Counted from the first letter of the stretch, positions 44,666 to 58,064 are shown. The stretch: DNA of 64,000 bases from Tyto alba (GCF_018691265.1 NW_024881321.1:18634698-18698697), one strand, 5' to 3'. Notes: generated by a model not told the origin, from the letters alone. A program made the numbers and translations.

Positions 44666-47600
44666 GAATTACACGTAGCTCGCAACTATAACACTAATGC
44701 CTCATTTTGAATTTACCAATACAGGATGTCATCAATAGCTTGCTGTCACTCCAGAGCTTTTAAGTTTTATTACAGTTGGCTAAACCATGTAAGAGAAAGG
44801 AGATGGTGCAAGGGAGAAAGAATAGCAGGGTCATGTGCAGTACTGATGAAATGTGAAGTGAAAGTAAAGCCTGATTGGGAAATTGTCTTGGGAAAGGTAA
44901 AACGAATGACAAATGATAGAAGTTTCAGTAGACTTTGACTTTAGTACACTAGGAGTAAGGAAGATTTAGTAACAAAATTATTTTTTTGTGGGAGAATCTC
45001 AGGTAATTTAGCCACCACTGGATAACAAATCATGGATAGGCTTTGTAAGATTAGAAAAAAAATTTAGAAATTATCCATTGAATGCTTAAGATTTTCATCT
45101 GCTTCTTTATGATAGTGTTAATGAGTGAAAAAATAATGAAAAAAACCCTGTATCCAGTTATAGCAAAATACTTATATTTAATAATACAAGAAGAAAAGAG
45201 TTTACCAACTATAGTACTAGAAAGCCATCAAATTTTGAGGCAGATATGTCTGCAGAACAAAGAAATGTGGTGAGCAATATGTAAGCCAAGGACTTAATTG
45301 GTTCTAAGACTGGACAAAAATATTGCCAATCAGAAAAAACCTCACAAGCAATTACTCTGGAAGACAACACAAGACATGTGATTGGAAGAGTTCTTCATTA
45401 AATCCAGGATCTGGGACTACAATGTAAAATCACAAGGACAACCAAAAAGTGTAGAGACAACTGCTCAGATTTTTGAGGCAGAGGCAAAAACTGCCTCAAA
45501 GCCTCCAACTACTGCCCCCTCCCCCTCAAAAAAGTTGCAAATATTGTAAAAGCAGGGGGGGCTTGTAAATTTGGGGTAAATTAAATGGCCAAAAGTGTAT
45601 ACTACCTCATTAACAAAATCAGAAAAGATTACTCTTCAGTAAAAAATAAAGATGTAAGACATTTTGAAAATAATTTCAATTAATTCTGTTTTAACCTCTA
45701 TTACTAATGGAACTAGAATATAGAAAAAATATATGGATAAAATAAAGTAAAAGAAAAGTATTGCACACTGTGTGTTTACATTACACTAAAGATTCGAGAA
45801 AAATTTTGCTGGAACAAATTGCTGGGTGAAAGGAAGAAAGTGGCATAGTTCTTATGTGGAAACAAACTATTTGAATGATTACCCATTATTATTTTAAATG
45901 TTTATCCCAAATGAAATTTGAAATAAATTCTGCTGCATAGGTTGAAAAAATATCTCATAAACCCACAAAAAGTACCAGTTTTGAGCAATGTATTGAATTT
46001 GGATGATGGCTACTAGTCTTCTGAGGAGTTTGGTGTTATCATCTAATCATAGTTGTTAATGATCAAAAAAAAAACCCCAACCCTTGAACAATGTGTTTGT
46101 GTTGTTATCAGATAAGAGGTTGCAGGTAATCACAAAGTTGACATAAAGAAGAGCAAAATACAACTAAAAATAAGAATAGATAAAAATAAGAAAATTGTTT
46201 CCAGATCCTAGAAAATGCAGGTCATAAGGCATTTGGACAAAACCACAAAAAGCACAAAAAAATAGAAACAGGCATCAAATTAGGGAGGAGTCACCAAACA
46301 AGAAGTAGGCTGTGCAGTTCAGGAATCTATACACAGCATGAAGCCCCGGAGCAATGCTAGTTAACCAAACCTGATCTACAGCATTCAGGGCCAGGCCATC
46401 TCAGTGATTAAAATAAAAGCAAAACAACACAAAAAAAGAGCAAATAAGCAAAGTAAGTAAGGCATTCAGTGCATGACCAGCTGATACTAGTTCTTGAACT
46501 AAGACTTAGAAGGAAATGAGCTTCAAATGAGCTTCAGTAGTTGGCATCGCCAGACTTTTCTCGGGTGCAGGTTCTCTGGGGTTGGCTTGTGCACAACCTC
46601 TGTCTGTAAGGATCCAGCGGGGAAAGGATGACTCTGTGCTAGTACCACCACCTGCTCCAGGGATGGATTCCCAGTCCTCCAACCAGTGAATTGTGTCTTA
46701 CAACTCTGTGCACTCCCCCTCAAGCAGCCTGGCTCTACCCGTAGCACTTTGGATATCACGGGTGCAGCAGCTATCCCTTGCAGCCACTTACTTGGAGGCA
46801 TCTCTAACACTGGTGTATTTGCGAGTGATGCCAAGGGTGTGTTGGCATAAGGAGTTATGTATTATGACAGCTCACCGCCTGGTAGAATGGTGTTTGAAGG
46901 CTGGGCCAGGTGGAGGTGGTGAGAGTTGGCTTGCTTCCACCCACAACGCTTATTGGATCAGACCCTGAGATGGTTTTATTACTGAGTCAGTTCCAGGTTT
47001 TAGCTGGGCAGTTACCAAGTTCCACCCCATGAAGGATCCAGCATGAGCACACGAGCAGTAGGAGCAAGCCCAACTGACAGCTCAGATGTACCCAGAACTT
47101 GTGTTTGCCAGGTACTTTAACTCACTCTTACCACCTGGCAAGAGTTCAAAGTGAAAATAGGCACATTTCATCTAGGAAAGCAAGTGTTCGCAGTCTTCAC
47201 TGCAATACTGGAAACCTTCTCTCTGCTAATTCTCAGGTATCCTCATCCAAAAGACCATAAATATTTACAATGTTTTCCCTTGTGCCTATGGAATGTAAAT
47301 ATGTAAACACCAAACTTGTAGAGAAATCATTTAATAAGATTCATACCCATTTATTTAATATCAGTATAAAAGTAAATAGCTATTAATATCCCTCATCTTA
47401 TTGTCCAGTGGCATTATATCTATGCTTTAAAAAGCAGAATTTCTCAGGTGAAAGTAGATAAGGAAAAAAATTAAATGAGAGGTGAGAACACTTTGCAGTG
47501 TCAGCACGCATCATGGCTTTGACAAGTTCCCCACACACTCACCAGAAGGGTCATCAAGGTAGATGTGAGAGGCAGAACAAGGAGGAAATCTAGGAGGGAG

Positions 47601-49700
47601 CAGAAAGCAAAGGATAGACTAAAAATATCTCCCTGTGCACTGCAGTTCAAGAGCTCCCTGAGGCCTTCACAGCTGAGGTGGTGTAGGTTTTACACCACTT
47701 TCCCAAGGGCGGTAGTGGTTCTACACTGAGCAAGCAAGACTGACTAGTACTTCATGATATGATGCCACCAGGCCAAGTACGTTATCTGATTTAGCACAGC
47801 AAGTGATCTGTGAGTCTTTTTGTGCCTTGCTTCTTTTTACAAAGCCTTTTTTATTATTTTTTTTTCCTCTCTAGAGAATCACAAGTCTCAACAATACTCC
47901 CATGAAATTTAAAACAAGTGCCAGTGCAAGGCCTTTCGTGTCACTGTGGTCTTATTCATATTACCACATATTTCAGCAACTTCATTAATGTATCTGATTA
48001 CATTTTTGAAATTCTCACTTGCTCCACTGTGGGATATCTGGCAATTTATTTAGACTTTGTTGTCGTTCTGAACTTTAAAAGTGAATTGCTCTTCAGGAAA
48101 GTCATCGAATTTGCAGGCTTATGTCATCCGACTGGTCAGCGTTTACACCTTTGAACAAGTCCTTACAATTATTTTTTATAAATGAAGTCTTGTTGATGAA
48201 CTTTCTAATTTTTCCAGAACTTTGGCCAAAATGTAGCTCTCTTTTAGTGAGGCAGTAACTTTTGGAATCTTCAGTTCAAAACTGGTAATACATCAAGAAC
48301 GTCATGAAACTGTTTTCTAAGAAAGTTCTCTTCCCACCCATACCAATTTAAAGAACAATGAAATATGAGGTAAATTAGCAGCATATTTCTGTAACCTTGC
48401 TTGCAACCTATCACTTTTAATTTCACATATAATTAGTGAATATTTTTTATTCATTCATCCTTTGTCTTTCAGGTCAAGAATGTAATAATGATAAAGAAAT
48501 TTTTAAAAATCACATTGTAGCTTGTATGCAGAAGAACAGGTTCCTGACTCACATCTATATATATAATATGTAAATTATTATATTTTAAATAAATGAAAGA
48601 ACAAAACACAGTCCTTCCAGCAGCTTGAAATGTTTGTTCATGTACCAGGCAGGGAAATATGGAAAATTCTGCAGTGATACAGAATTGAGTGATACAATCC
48701 AGTGGAGGACTAGAGCTGATAAAAACTAAGGCACCTATTCACCCTTTGGCATCTTACAAGTACCTAAATTAGGAACCAAGTGTGGTCAGCAACCTAATCA
48801 GTAGTGGGAGATAAGTCAGAGTGCCCTGCAGTCCTGTATCCCTGATTGTCCAGGTAGGGGAGAGCTGCTGGAGCACATGGTGGTTCCCTTCAGGCTTCTT
48901 CACCTGTATCTCATTCATCTGCAAACCCAGGCAGACAGTCACTTGGGCATCTCACTTGTCTTAGAGATGGGATGTGTGAGGTTGGGCATGCACCTAAGTC
49001 TGGGAACTCTAATGGAATCCCAGGGGCATCTCCAGATAGTAATTCAGATTTGAGACACTCCCTAGAGCTGTCTCTTAATAGACTACAAAAAACCTCTAGG
49101 CACATCAGTTAAATGCCTAGAGACATAAGGTGAATTCAAGCCTTAGGAGCCCAGACATGAAGACAGCAAAATACCTACATTTCAGGCACACTGCTGGATT
49201 TAATGTTACGTGTGCAGTCTATCTAAACAGTGAAATGCCTTGGTTTGGGATCCAGAGTAGCCAGTGGTCTGAGCAGGGAGCCCACAGCAGAGACATTGCT
49301 GGCGTAGAAGTAAGTCTGAAGTCCTCCCATGTGGGGTATATGCTCTCTAGAATAAGTACCTCTACCTACTTGTGATCTACCACTAAGTTTCACCTCCTGA
49401 AGACAACTGGTTTTTCTTCAGAGTGGATACACTCTTCATTTTAAAGGCTGAAATCATAACATGGAGGTGTTCACTTTGCCTTTTTTATCATTTCAGCACA
49501 TGTCCAAGCACTAAGAAACTGAGATTCAGATCACCGCTCTATTTTAGCTCTGAGGGGGAATCAGAGGTCAAATCCACCTTCTCCATCTCCTAAATAAATC
49601 CTTTTACTATCAGGCTATTCCGGGTTCAGATGCTCCTTCCTCCTGTTTTTGGAGCTGTGCCACTGTGTAATTCTGCCAGTTCTTCATTTCTCTGCATGAC
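44666..49700. other. unique non-coding DNA
   Basis: No supported gene. A GC-richer patch at about 46540-47120 holds two overlapping frames of about 90-100 codons on opposite strands without motifs; it may be an unrecognised repeat. A perfect 8-bp hairpin (GTGGTGTA / TACACCAC, 5-nt loop) lies at 47678-47698. Several AT-rich runs occur, for example around 48552-48590. Confidence 0.5.
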
Positions 49701-49770
49701 TCATAGCCCAATGATTAGGTTATCTTTTCAGAGATGGGAGATGTGGATTTGAGCCTCCATCAGGCTCAGG
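49701..49770 (+). mobile_element. possible ancient tRNA-derived SINE head (MIR-like)
   Basis: The order TAGCCCAATGATTAGG, then GAGATGGGAGATGTGG, then ATTTGAGCCTCC follows the pattern of the 5' tRNA-derived part of amniote MIR-type SINEs (a TAGTGGTTAG box followed by a GGTTCAAATCC box). Divergence is high and only about 70 bp are visible. It rests on recalled consensus, not on a search. Confidence 0.35.
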
Positions 49771-52700
49771 AGGGAGGTGGAACTATGTGCTGGATCCTAG
49801 TGGGTGCCCTAATTTTTATATAATTTGACACAGTGTGGGTAACTCCATCATCTTTGCCTTTGGAGTATACATGAAGAAAAATTACATGGTTCAACTCCTG
49901 TTTTTATGGAACCTCACTTCATTGCAGTTAGTCTTATTTTCAGATCAAGCACTGGTCTGGGACCTTTGGGGAGGTGAAGCAGATGAAATGTATTAGGTCA
50001 TAGTTGGTGTGATACTTGGCATCTGTATGGAAGGTCAACCCATATAAAGGACATTTAAAACCAAACAAGAAGGTGACTGGCAAGTCTACATGACTTTGCG
50101 GGTAGAGGGCAGTCAAGCAGAAGATTTGGTGTTGCAGTGTTGAGTACAGAGGCACACACTCTGTCACAATACTTCTTCCACCCTAGCCCCTTTTAGATAG
50201 AAATAAAACTAATGAATTCTGAAGGGTGTCTCTCTGTTCATCTTTCTCTTCACATACACATCTCTGGTGTGTCTGTGGTACTTGGCACCTTGTAGTCTGC
50301 CGTCATTCCACACCTTGGCTTCCTGTGGTATGAAATCATTAGTTAATCTAGACTTGTTAGGATTAGCTCTGCTTCGGGGTGCAGTGGGAAGACATCTCTG
50401 TAGTGCTGAGTTCAGAAGCAGTGCTGCCACCAAGACAGCAGGTGCCATGTCAAATTAGGACACAGATTTTTCCCTCCTCTGACCATTATAAACCCACATT
50501 CAAGATACCTCTATCAGATTGACCATTTCTTGTGACTTCTGCTGGAAACAATAATTGCTTAGGGGCACCTACATTCCCTAAATATGTCTATTCTATATAA
50601 TGTCATTATGAGTTGTTATATGGGTATGGCATTTTAATCAAGATATGGTGAGGAGGTAATGGGTGAAGCAATTATTTCATTTGGCAGTTAAAAAATGCTT
50701 TAAGATCTTTTATCTTTCATTAGAATCTAGTGTGTTATTTATTAGTGCAAATGCCTTTGCAGAACAGGTTTGTACAGGAAATGAAGAAACTTCAGTGAAA
50801 GCAGATGCAGGATAAAATCAACATTGACTTTAGCTCACTCTATTTAAAAGAAAAATATCCACATTAGTTTTGGCTCAAGGACATGCAAAACGTTTTCTAT
50901 TTTTGGGGCTTAAGTTAACACCTAGCTGAAATAGCTATTAATATGCTTTAGTGATTCAGTGTGTACCAAAACTAAACTTATCTTCTAATTAAATGAAAGA
51001 AACAGTCAAAAACTACTATTTCATCTATTTTAATGAATTCCTAAAGAAGGGGCAGTGTTTAATAGCCTCTTTTTATTTATTTGTGGGAAGAATGATAAAG
51101 GGAAGGAATTTAAAACTAATGAGTCTAAAGAAGTTTTTTCTTCATTTACAAGTGCAATTGAAATAATCCTTATTTGTTTCGAAGTTATTTTGAAGGAAAC
51201 GGAACAGCTTTTTAACCTGGCCAATTGGATAATCTCAGAAAGGTGTAATGATATAAAATTACCACTCCCTCCTTGGAGAAAAAGCAATTATTAACACTTC
51301 CCAGCCTGACTGCTTGGGTTTTCATTTGACTTCTTACTGCAGCTTCAGATGATGTGAACCTTTCCAGCAAACTCAAATTATTAAAGAGGGTTTATTTTTG
51401 CTACTGAACTTGATGGTCTTTTTTGTCTACAGATTTTATATTCATTTTAAAGGATTTTATAGGGTGGTGATACAGTAGATGTGCATTTGCTCCCTTCCAT
51501 TCTGCTTGACTAGCCCTTGGTCCATCACAATAGTTTGTCTAAAAAATTGGCAAATCTGGGGGAGTTTACTCAGCGTTTTGAATTTATAACAAAAGCCCAC
51601 GACTTGGAAAGTCACCTTGGCTAGACATGGAAAACAGTTGACCAAAATACAAAGGGCCACAAGAAAATATTGAAAATCTTAAACACATCTGAAAACACTG
51701 TGGGATAAAGAAAGTCCTTGGACCTTTAAATGCCAAATATGCACTGGAGGGGGGGAGCAGGGGGGCCAGCTGTTTGCCCTCTCTCCTCAGAACAGCGCAT
51801 CCATTCACTCCCACCTGCTTCCATCCCTACCCAAATCAACATCAGCCCTTACCAACCTACAAGACGTAAGCTGTTTCTTCACCTCTAAGTCTCCTGGCCC
51901 TTCCACAAGTTTTATTAATGTTAGGAGTCATAGTGATTTCATCCCATTCCTGGTAGTAAATGTAACAGCTTTTGTCTCATCAACAGATGAGACACAAGGG
52001 CTACCCCTGTACTTGTGGATTCAGCAGTGCCAGGATCCATGCTCCGATCCTCTGGCCAGCTGGCACGGACTAGTCTTGCTCATACTACTGAAGTCTCATA
52101 AACAAGCTTGCTACATTCAAGCCACCTATTAAGAAACAGCCCCTGGCCTTTTCTGACTCTGGATCTCTGCTGAGGATTTGTTTGGGAACTTGCTAGCTGG
52201 TCAGGGCCAGAACCATGTCAGGACCTGTTTTAGCTGTTTAACAACAGAGATGGCAAAATTGCAGTGTCAGGGTCTGTCTGTCAGTTTGCCAGTGTAGACA
52301 TAACCAGGTGGATTTCATTTTAAGGAAGTTCCTGGATCTCCTTCTGGATCCACAGCCTCCTCTGGAGCTGGTGGGACACCTCCAAGCAGGGAATATTCAT
52401 CTCTCCCCTCCCAGCCTGGGCAGTGGTAACACAAGTGAGGAGGGGACCCCTCTGAAAGCACTTCTTCCATGTCCTTGTCCTGTCTGTGGAAAAGGAAGAG
52501 AAGTCTGGGTTTTGCTCTATAGGGACAGTGGTGTCTATTATTTTACAGAGAGTGGTTTTACTGTCTGTCCTTTTTGGGAAATAAAAAATTTCTCAGGGGT
52601 CAGAGTTTTATGGAAGAAAGTCTGAAAAATTTTATACAATAGGGAAAAAAATACTGCAGAAGGGTTCATTTTTAGAAGACTCATTTCAACTAACACCTTT

Positions 52701-55700
52701 GAAAATCTGGTAAAATCTTATGTGTTTACAAGAGATATTATTTCCTTTATTTCAGAAAGAGCAGGTTAGCACCCCAATCCTTCCAACCCAATGCAAGGAG
52801 GTGCTTAAGAGAGCTGAGGCAGCAGCTTATCTCAGTCCCACTCAAACCTGACTCTCCTTTGAGATTTATTCCTGTAAACTGATAGCCACAAGCTCCAAGC
52901 TCCAAATCATGAAGCTAAAGTATATATAAAAAATTACTGTATTAAAGAATAGCTTGCATAATATTAAGCTTCTAAGATTCCTATGTCTAATTTTATCATG
53001 GCCTTTTTTTTTAAGTTTTTGTCACACAGTAGGAAGGGCAGTCACATCCTTGGATCTTGTGATGAGGTATGTAGGTCAGCTGAGTCCTAGTGTGAAAAAA
53101 GAAAACAAAGCGTTTTAGTTCACCCCAAACACTTCTTTTAATTGTAGTTCATTTAATTCATCATGGGCCTGTCAGATTTGAGGCAACAGAACAAACAGAC
53201 TTTCAAAGATGCTGTTGGCTCCAAGCGTGATTTTTTCTTATTGAAACAATATTTAGTTCTGTTTGTTTGTTACAGAATATTTCCCTCAATGTTGTTTGCA
53301 TGCTGAACTGAGACTTGGCAATGTTTTCAGTTGGAATGTAACACTGTCGTGTCAGGTCAAAAGGGAAAATGCCAGTCAATGTTTCCCAGTGGTTGTACAC
53401 ATGTAACGCTATGTCCTCTCATTGAACTCAGCCTTTATCCCTGAGAAAGAACTGTTATTTTAGCTTGCATCACTACAGATATTATCAACCATAAACATAT
53501 GCAGCTTTTTATAAGTCTTTTTATAAGTTTTTTTATAAGTCTTATGTTCAAGAAAAATACCTATTAACCTTGCCATAAAATATTATCAGTTCTAACTTTC
53601 CAGAACCAATCTTATTTTTTCTTCCTCCCTTCCTTCTTCCCTTCTTCTGTCTGTCTGTCCTCTCATATTGGATTTTTTCAGGGTATGAGCAGAGGAGGAG
53701 GGGTATAATAGCAAGGTGTAGACCTTGGACCAGATTTATAGTAAACTTTGAGAGTGACTGCCTTTATAACTTGTTCAAGTAAAGCCCTCTCGTGTCTTTT
53801 GTTTATAAAATAGAGATAAGTTCTTACCTTTTTCTGTAAACTCTTTAAAGAGTATCTGTATAAAACTCTATTTTTATCTCTGCTAGAATCTCTCCAAATA
53901 GTATTTAGAAGCTTTTAGAGGATGGAAGGATAGGGTTAATTTATTCTTCAATTTATTCTGAATCTCAGCCTTTTGAATGATAGAAATGCAATGCCCATTA
54001 CCTTGGAGATGGACACATCTGCAAATATGTTAGAGTTAAGTAACAGAGTACTGCTTGCACAAACTGTAATTTAAAGGCTGAAAAATCTTGCATAATCCCT
54101 GAAGTATAAAACCACAGATGCTCAGTTTCCCAACACTGCATTTTACAAAGCTCTGGGCCAACTCCTTAAGTAAGTCTTCACACAGTCCTGTTTAGTCCTT
54201 TTGAAGGGAAATTATCTAATTCAATGTATCTCTTTTCTTTCAATATGAATTGGTTTGAATAAAGACAAATTAAAAACTAAGGATGTATCTCTCTTGTTCT
54301 GTTTGATTACTGAAATGTTAGTGGGAAATTAATCTTCTTCATTACAAATTAATTTCCCTTTCACACATCTTTGTCTAAGCACGTTTTTAAGCACTTTGTT
54401 CTTACCTAGTGCTATATTACCTCAGGTCTCTGCCTTCAATAGTCTCTGGGTTTACACCAGAGATGAGATACTTTAGGACTCTAAACCCCTGCAATAATTG
54501 TGGTAGTTTTAATTCTTTCTGAGTGTTCCTTTAAATCCTATTAGACAGAGAGGTCCAGCTATGAAATTGAGTCACATATCTCAATTCTTGATAATGATCT
54601 TGATGTGATTACACTTGGAGTTCAAACTCCTATGTAATTTTTCTTGAAAGTGAAATAAATTTACTATAGCAATTCCATGAGCCACAAATAAAGGAGGGTT
54701 GATTATTGTTTTCATCATGTTACAATAATATGTATATACAAAGCAAACTCACAAATGAGTTTCAGTGAAATGCAACGCACTTGGAATGAGCAGGTATGGT
54801 TCAGTAAATAGCCCTGTATAGACATTAGCTCAGGTCCTACAAGCAATACATCTGTATTAGCATGGCAATAGCCCAGACTAATTATTCCTACCTCTGAGGA
54901 AGGGCTAATTACCATAAATGAAGTGTTACATTAGAACACTGTTACATAGCATTTAGTCTAAATCAAGCTGAAATGTCTTTACACAGTGATGCACTTCAGA
55001 TATTCACGTACCTAGATACACTCAAACAGATAGAAACTAATTGCTCATTTCCAAAAGTGCATGTACACCACGGTGTTGGTTAACCTCTGTGTTTATCCCA
55101 GGTTCCAGTTTCTCATGTTGCAGACTCGTTACTTCAGTTTGATCTGGAGCAGAGTGGTTCCTTCAGGGGAAGGGAGGGTTACAGCTGAGAAGTAGCTCAT
55201 GCAGGATTCCATGTTATATTGAGTGGACACAGGCCTGTCTGTACCCCATCCCTGCAAGCCAGGGGCCTTCACGCTTCAGTGGGGGTAAGGGAGGCAGATA
55301 AACCACAGCCACCTAGCTTTCCTGAAAAGGTCTCCTTGCTTTGGAAGGTTATTGGATCAAATATTTATTTTTCCACGACTTGGTCATTTTTATTTTCCTT
55401 GCTCTGCCCAAGGTAAACAATTTTTTATTTAGGTATCCAAAGCAAGGTAGGTGGTCAGAAATACTTTGACTGCCAATCAACTTACAAATGAAATGCAAAT
55501 AACTTTAATTTGCATAGCAAAGGCTAGGCCTCTGCCTTCTGAAATTTAACTTACAACTGGAAATTTGCTTCTCCTTTGCTACATTTTGCAGTGAAGTCAC
55601 AACTGTGTGTTTGGCATTAGTCTGTTGCCATGGATAGTAGGAATCAGGGTAGGACATGATGACATTAAAAGGTCACTTCAATCTCTAATGGCTATGGTTC

Positions 55701-56424
55701 TGGGAATGACTAATGGCATTGTACTGCTACAAATGTAGAGCCGGAACAATATGATGAACTGTAACTGGATCTTGTTTAAGCATAAATATCTCTGAGATTT
55801 AGAAAAAAGGATGACAAAATCATATTAAAAAGTGAATGAGTTATTTTTCATGTTCTTTTTTTTGCATGAGATTGCATGGACGGTCATTGGATGAGGTCAT
55901 TTCACTTGTACAAAAATATAGCTTAGCAAAGTGGGTGTATCACTAAATGTTATTTCTGGTATAAATCTATGATTGTATTTAAACTAACATCCGCAGATAA
56001 TACTTTACAGAGGAATGACTTTGACCAATAATCATCACTTTTTTTTGTTTTCATAGAAATTTTTCAAGACTGTCTTTAAGTTCTAACTCTTCTCTGTCTG
56101 GTCATAGGGAATAAGGGTTAATGTTTATTTTCAAAAGCACATATCTGAAGTGTCTAACTGAAACCACAGAGTTCATGCTTGGTTTGGGACAGTTGGGTTT
56201 GATCTAACAGAATAGCATGACTGAGTCATTCTGAATTGTTAACACAACCTCGATGGTTATGTCAGAAACTCTTTAGGGGATGGGAAGGAGATGGAGCACA
56301 GATTTCTATTACAGCAAGAAATGTTAAAATGAAAAAAGCCCAGAATATGTAAATCATGAAGGCTGTTCTGTAGAATTTCTGTGTAGCTCTAATATAAACT
56401 TTTTATTTACTCATACAGTTTGAC
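49771..56424. other. unique non-coding DNA
   Basis: No supported gene. The longest plus-strand frame (52308-52625, 105 codons) has no recognisable domain. GC-richer patches occur at about 51740-52480. A short stretch at 52286-52304 reads, in reverse complement, GGTTATGTCTACACTGGC, similar to a string near 58070. A palindromic octamer pair is at 55493-55515 (see findings). Confidence 0.5.
53505..53540 (+). repeat. tandem repeat, 3 x 12 bp
   Basis: CTTTTTATAAGT occurs twice exactly (53505-53516 and 53517-53528), then once with a C-to-T change (53529-53540). It is a local slippage repeat. Confidence 0.9.
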
Positions 56425-56960
56425 AGGAGCCCCTCCTGGGGTACTGAGTACAGCTCTAGAGCCCCAAACATAAGAAGGACATGGACTTATTGGAGTAAAT
56501 CCAGAGGAGGCCACAAAGATGATCAGAGGGCTGGAGCACTTTCCCTATGAGGACAGGCTGAGAGAGTTGGGGTTGTTCAGCCTGGAGAAGAAAAGGCTCT
56601 GGGGAGACCTTATAGTGGCCTTCCAGTATTTAAAGGGGATACAGGAAAGATGGGGAGGGACTCTTTATCAGAGAGTGTAGGGATAGGATGAGGGGTAATG
56701 GTTTTAAACTGAAAGAGGGTAGATTTAGATTAGATATTAGGAAGAAATTCTTTACTGTGAGGGTGGTGAGGCACTGGCACAGGTTGCCCAGAGAAGCTGT
56801 GGCTGCCCCCTCCCTGGAAGGGTTCAAGGCCAGGTTGGACGGGGCTTGGAGCAACCTGGTCTAGTGGGAGGTGTCCCTGCCCATGTCAGGGAGGGTTGGA
56901 ACCAGCTGATCTTTAAGGTCCTTTCCAACCCAAACCATTCTATGATTTTGTGATACTGGT
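56425..56960 (+). mobile_element. 5'-truncated CR1 (copy C)
   Basis: This is the last roughly 535 bp of a CR1, from the EYCVQLW-type block (CCTGGGGTACTGAGTACAGC near 56437) through the [11 protein letters not shown] and PSLEGFKARLDGAWSNL blocks to the 3' UTR. It ends ATTCTATGATTTTGTGATACTGG at 56937-56959. A one-base change in the YLKG region shifts the frame, so it is not coding. Its body is close to the usual avian CR1 sequence (GATATTAGGAAGAAATTC near 56731, where A and B read differently). Its terminal 90 bp are almost the same as those of copy B. Only a short A-rich spacer separates it from the (CCCTT)n array. Confidence 0.95.
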
Positions 56961-56989
56961 AAAAAAAATATAAAGCCTTCCCACTATTT

Positions 56990-57059
56990 CTCTCCCTTTC
57001 TTTTTCCCTTCCCCTTTCTTTTTCCCTTTCCCTTTCTTTTTCCCTTCCCTTTTCTTTTT
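56990..57059 (+). repeat. imperfect pyrimidine repeat leading into the (CCCTT)n array
   Basis: Four degenerate units of the form CTTTCTTTTTCCCTTCCC lie between the CR1 tail and the pure pentamer array; they are probably its variant edge. Confidence 0.8.
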
Positions 57060-57345
57060 CCCTTCCCTTCCCTTCCCTTCCCTTCCCTTCCCTTCCCTTC
57101 CTTCCCTTCCCTTCCCTTCCCTTCCCTTCCCTTCCCTTCCCTTCCCTTCCCTTCCCTTCCCTTCCCTTCCCTTCCCTTCCCTTCCCTTCCCTTCCCTTCC
57201 CTTCCCTTCCCTTCCCTTCCCTTCCCTTCCCTTCCCTTCCCTTCCCTTCCCTTCCCTTCCCTTCCCTTCCCTTCCCTTCCCTTCCCTTCCCTTCCCTTCC
57301 CTTCCCTTCCCTTCCCTTCCCTTCCCTTCCCTTCCCTTCCCTTCC
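57060..57345 (+). repeat. (CCCTT)n / (AAGGG)n pentanucleotide array
   Basis: About 57 units of CCCTT run almost without interruption; one C is missing near 57100 and the last units are slightly altered. The tract is pure pyrimidine on the plus strand and pure purine on the minus strand. The long minus-strand frame of repeated Gly-Arg-Glu-Gly-Lys through this array is a by-product of the repeat, not a protein. Confidence 0.97.
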
Positions 57346-58064
57346 TTTCCCTCCATCATACACTGAATTTTATAAGTGAATGCATTCTATAGTCTGTCTT
57401 TCTATTAAGCTGGCTATTTTAGCACTTAGTTGTACCCATTTTCTAGTTGTAATATGTTTATTCATCATCCAGTGTTACCACATATGTGGTGCTCTATATT
57501 TCACTTTTACACGTAGAGGAGCTCATTGCACATTTCACATTCTTGAGAACTGTTTGTAGGTTTCCTTTGTTTGTAAATTGACATATAGACCAAGCTGTTA
57601 TTCACTGCTGCTGTGAAATGGTGGTATCTCCATCTCCCTTTAAACAGTACTCACAGCCTCATGACAGGTCTAAACAGCTCTTTTCTTTCATGCCATCTGA
57701 CAGTTATGTAATTTCACATTCACAATTCCCACAACTTGTACTCCAGATGAAAATTTCCTCTTTTCCCTCAACCACTGTTTCCCAGAAATATCATAGGGAG
57801 ACAAAGTGTCCAGAGAAGAGAATATTTTAGATTAAAACCTGGATAACCCACAGTGCTCCTCTCACCATCAATAAAGGCTCTGTTTTCAGCACCTGACTCA
57901 TCCCATATAATGCACTTCATTTGAGCAACTCAAAAAGCTCAGGTATCTTCCAAGTTTTCCACTGTGCTGAAGCAATCCAGTGCTGATCATGAAGCCAGTG
58001 TGAGAGTGTGCTGCCCAGCCTGTGCTGACTACAATATCTCTGACCATAGTTTGACACATAACCC

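Noticed and set aside
51749..51765. G-quadruplex candidate (G7 and G6 runs)
   Set aside because: There are only two long G runs close together, short of four separate G-tracts with suitable loops.
56824..57363. Minus-strand frame of 179 codons with repeated Gly-Arg-Glu-Gly-Lys
   Set aside because: It is translation of the (CCCTT)n array and the adjoining CR1 tail. A pentamer repeat with no stop codon in the frame gives a long open frame automatically.
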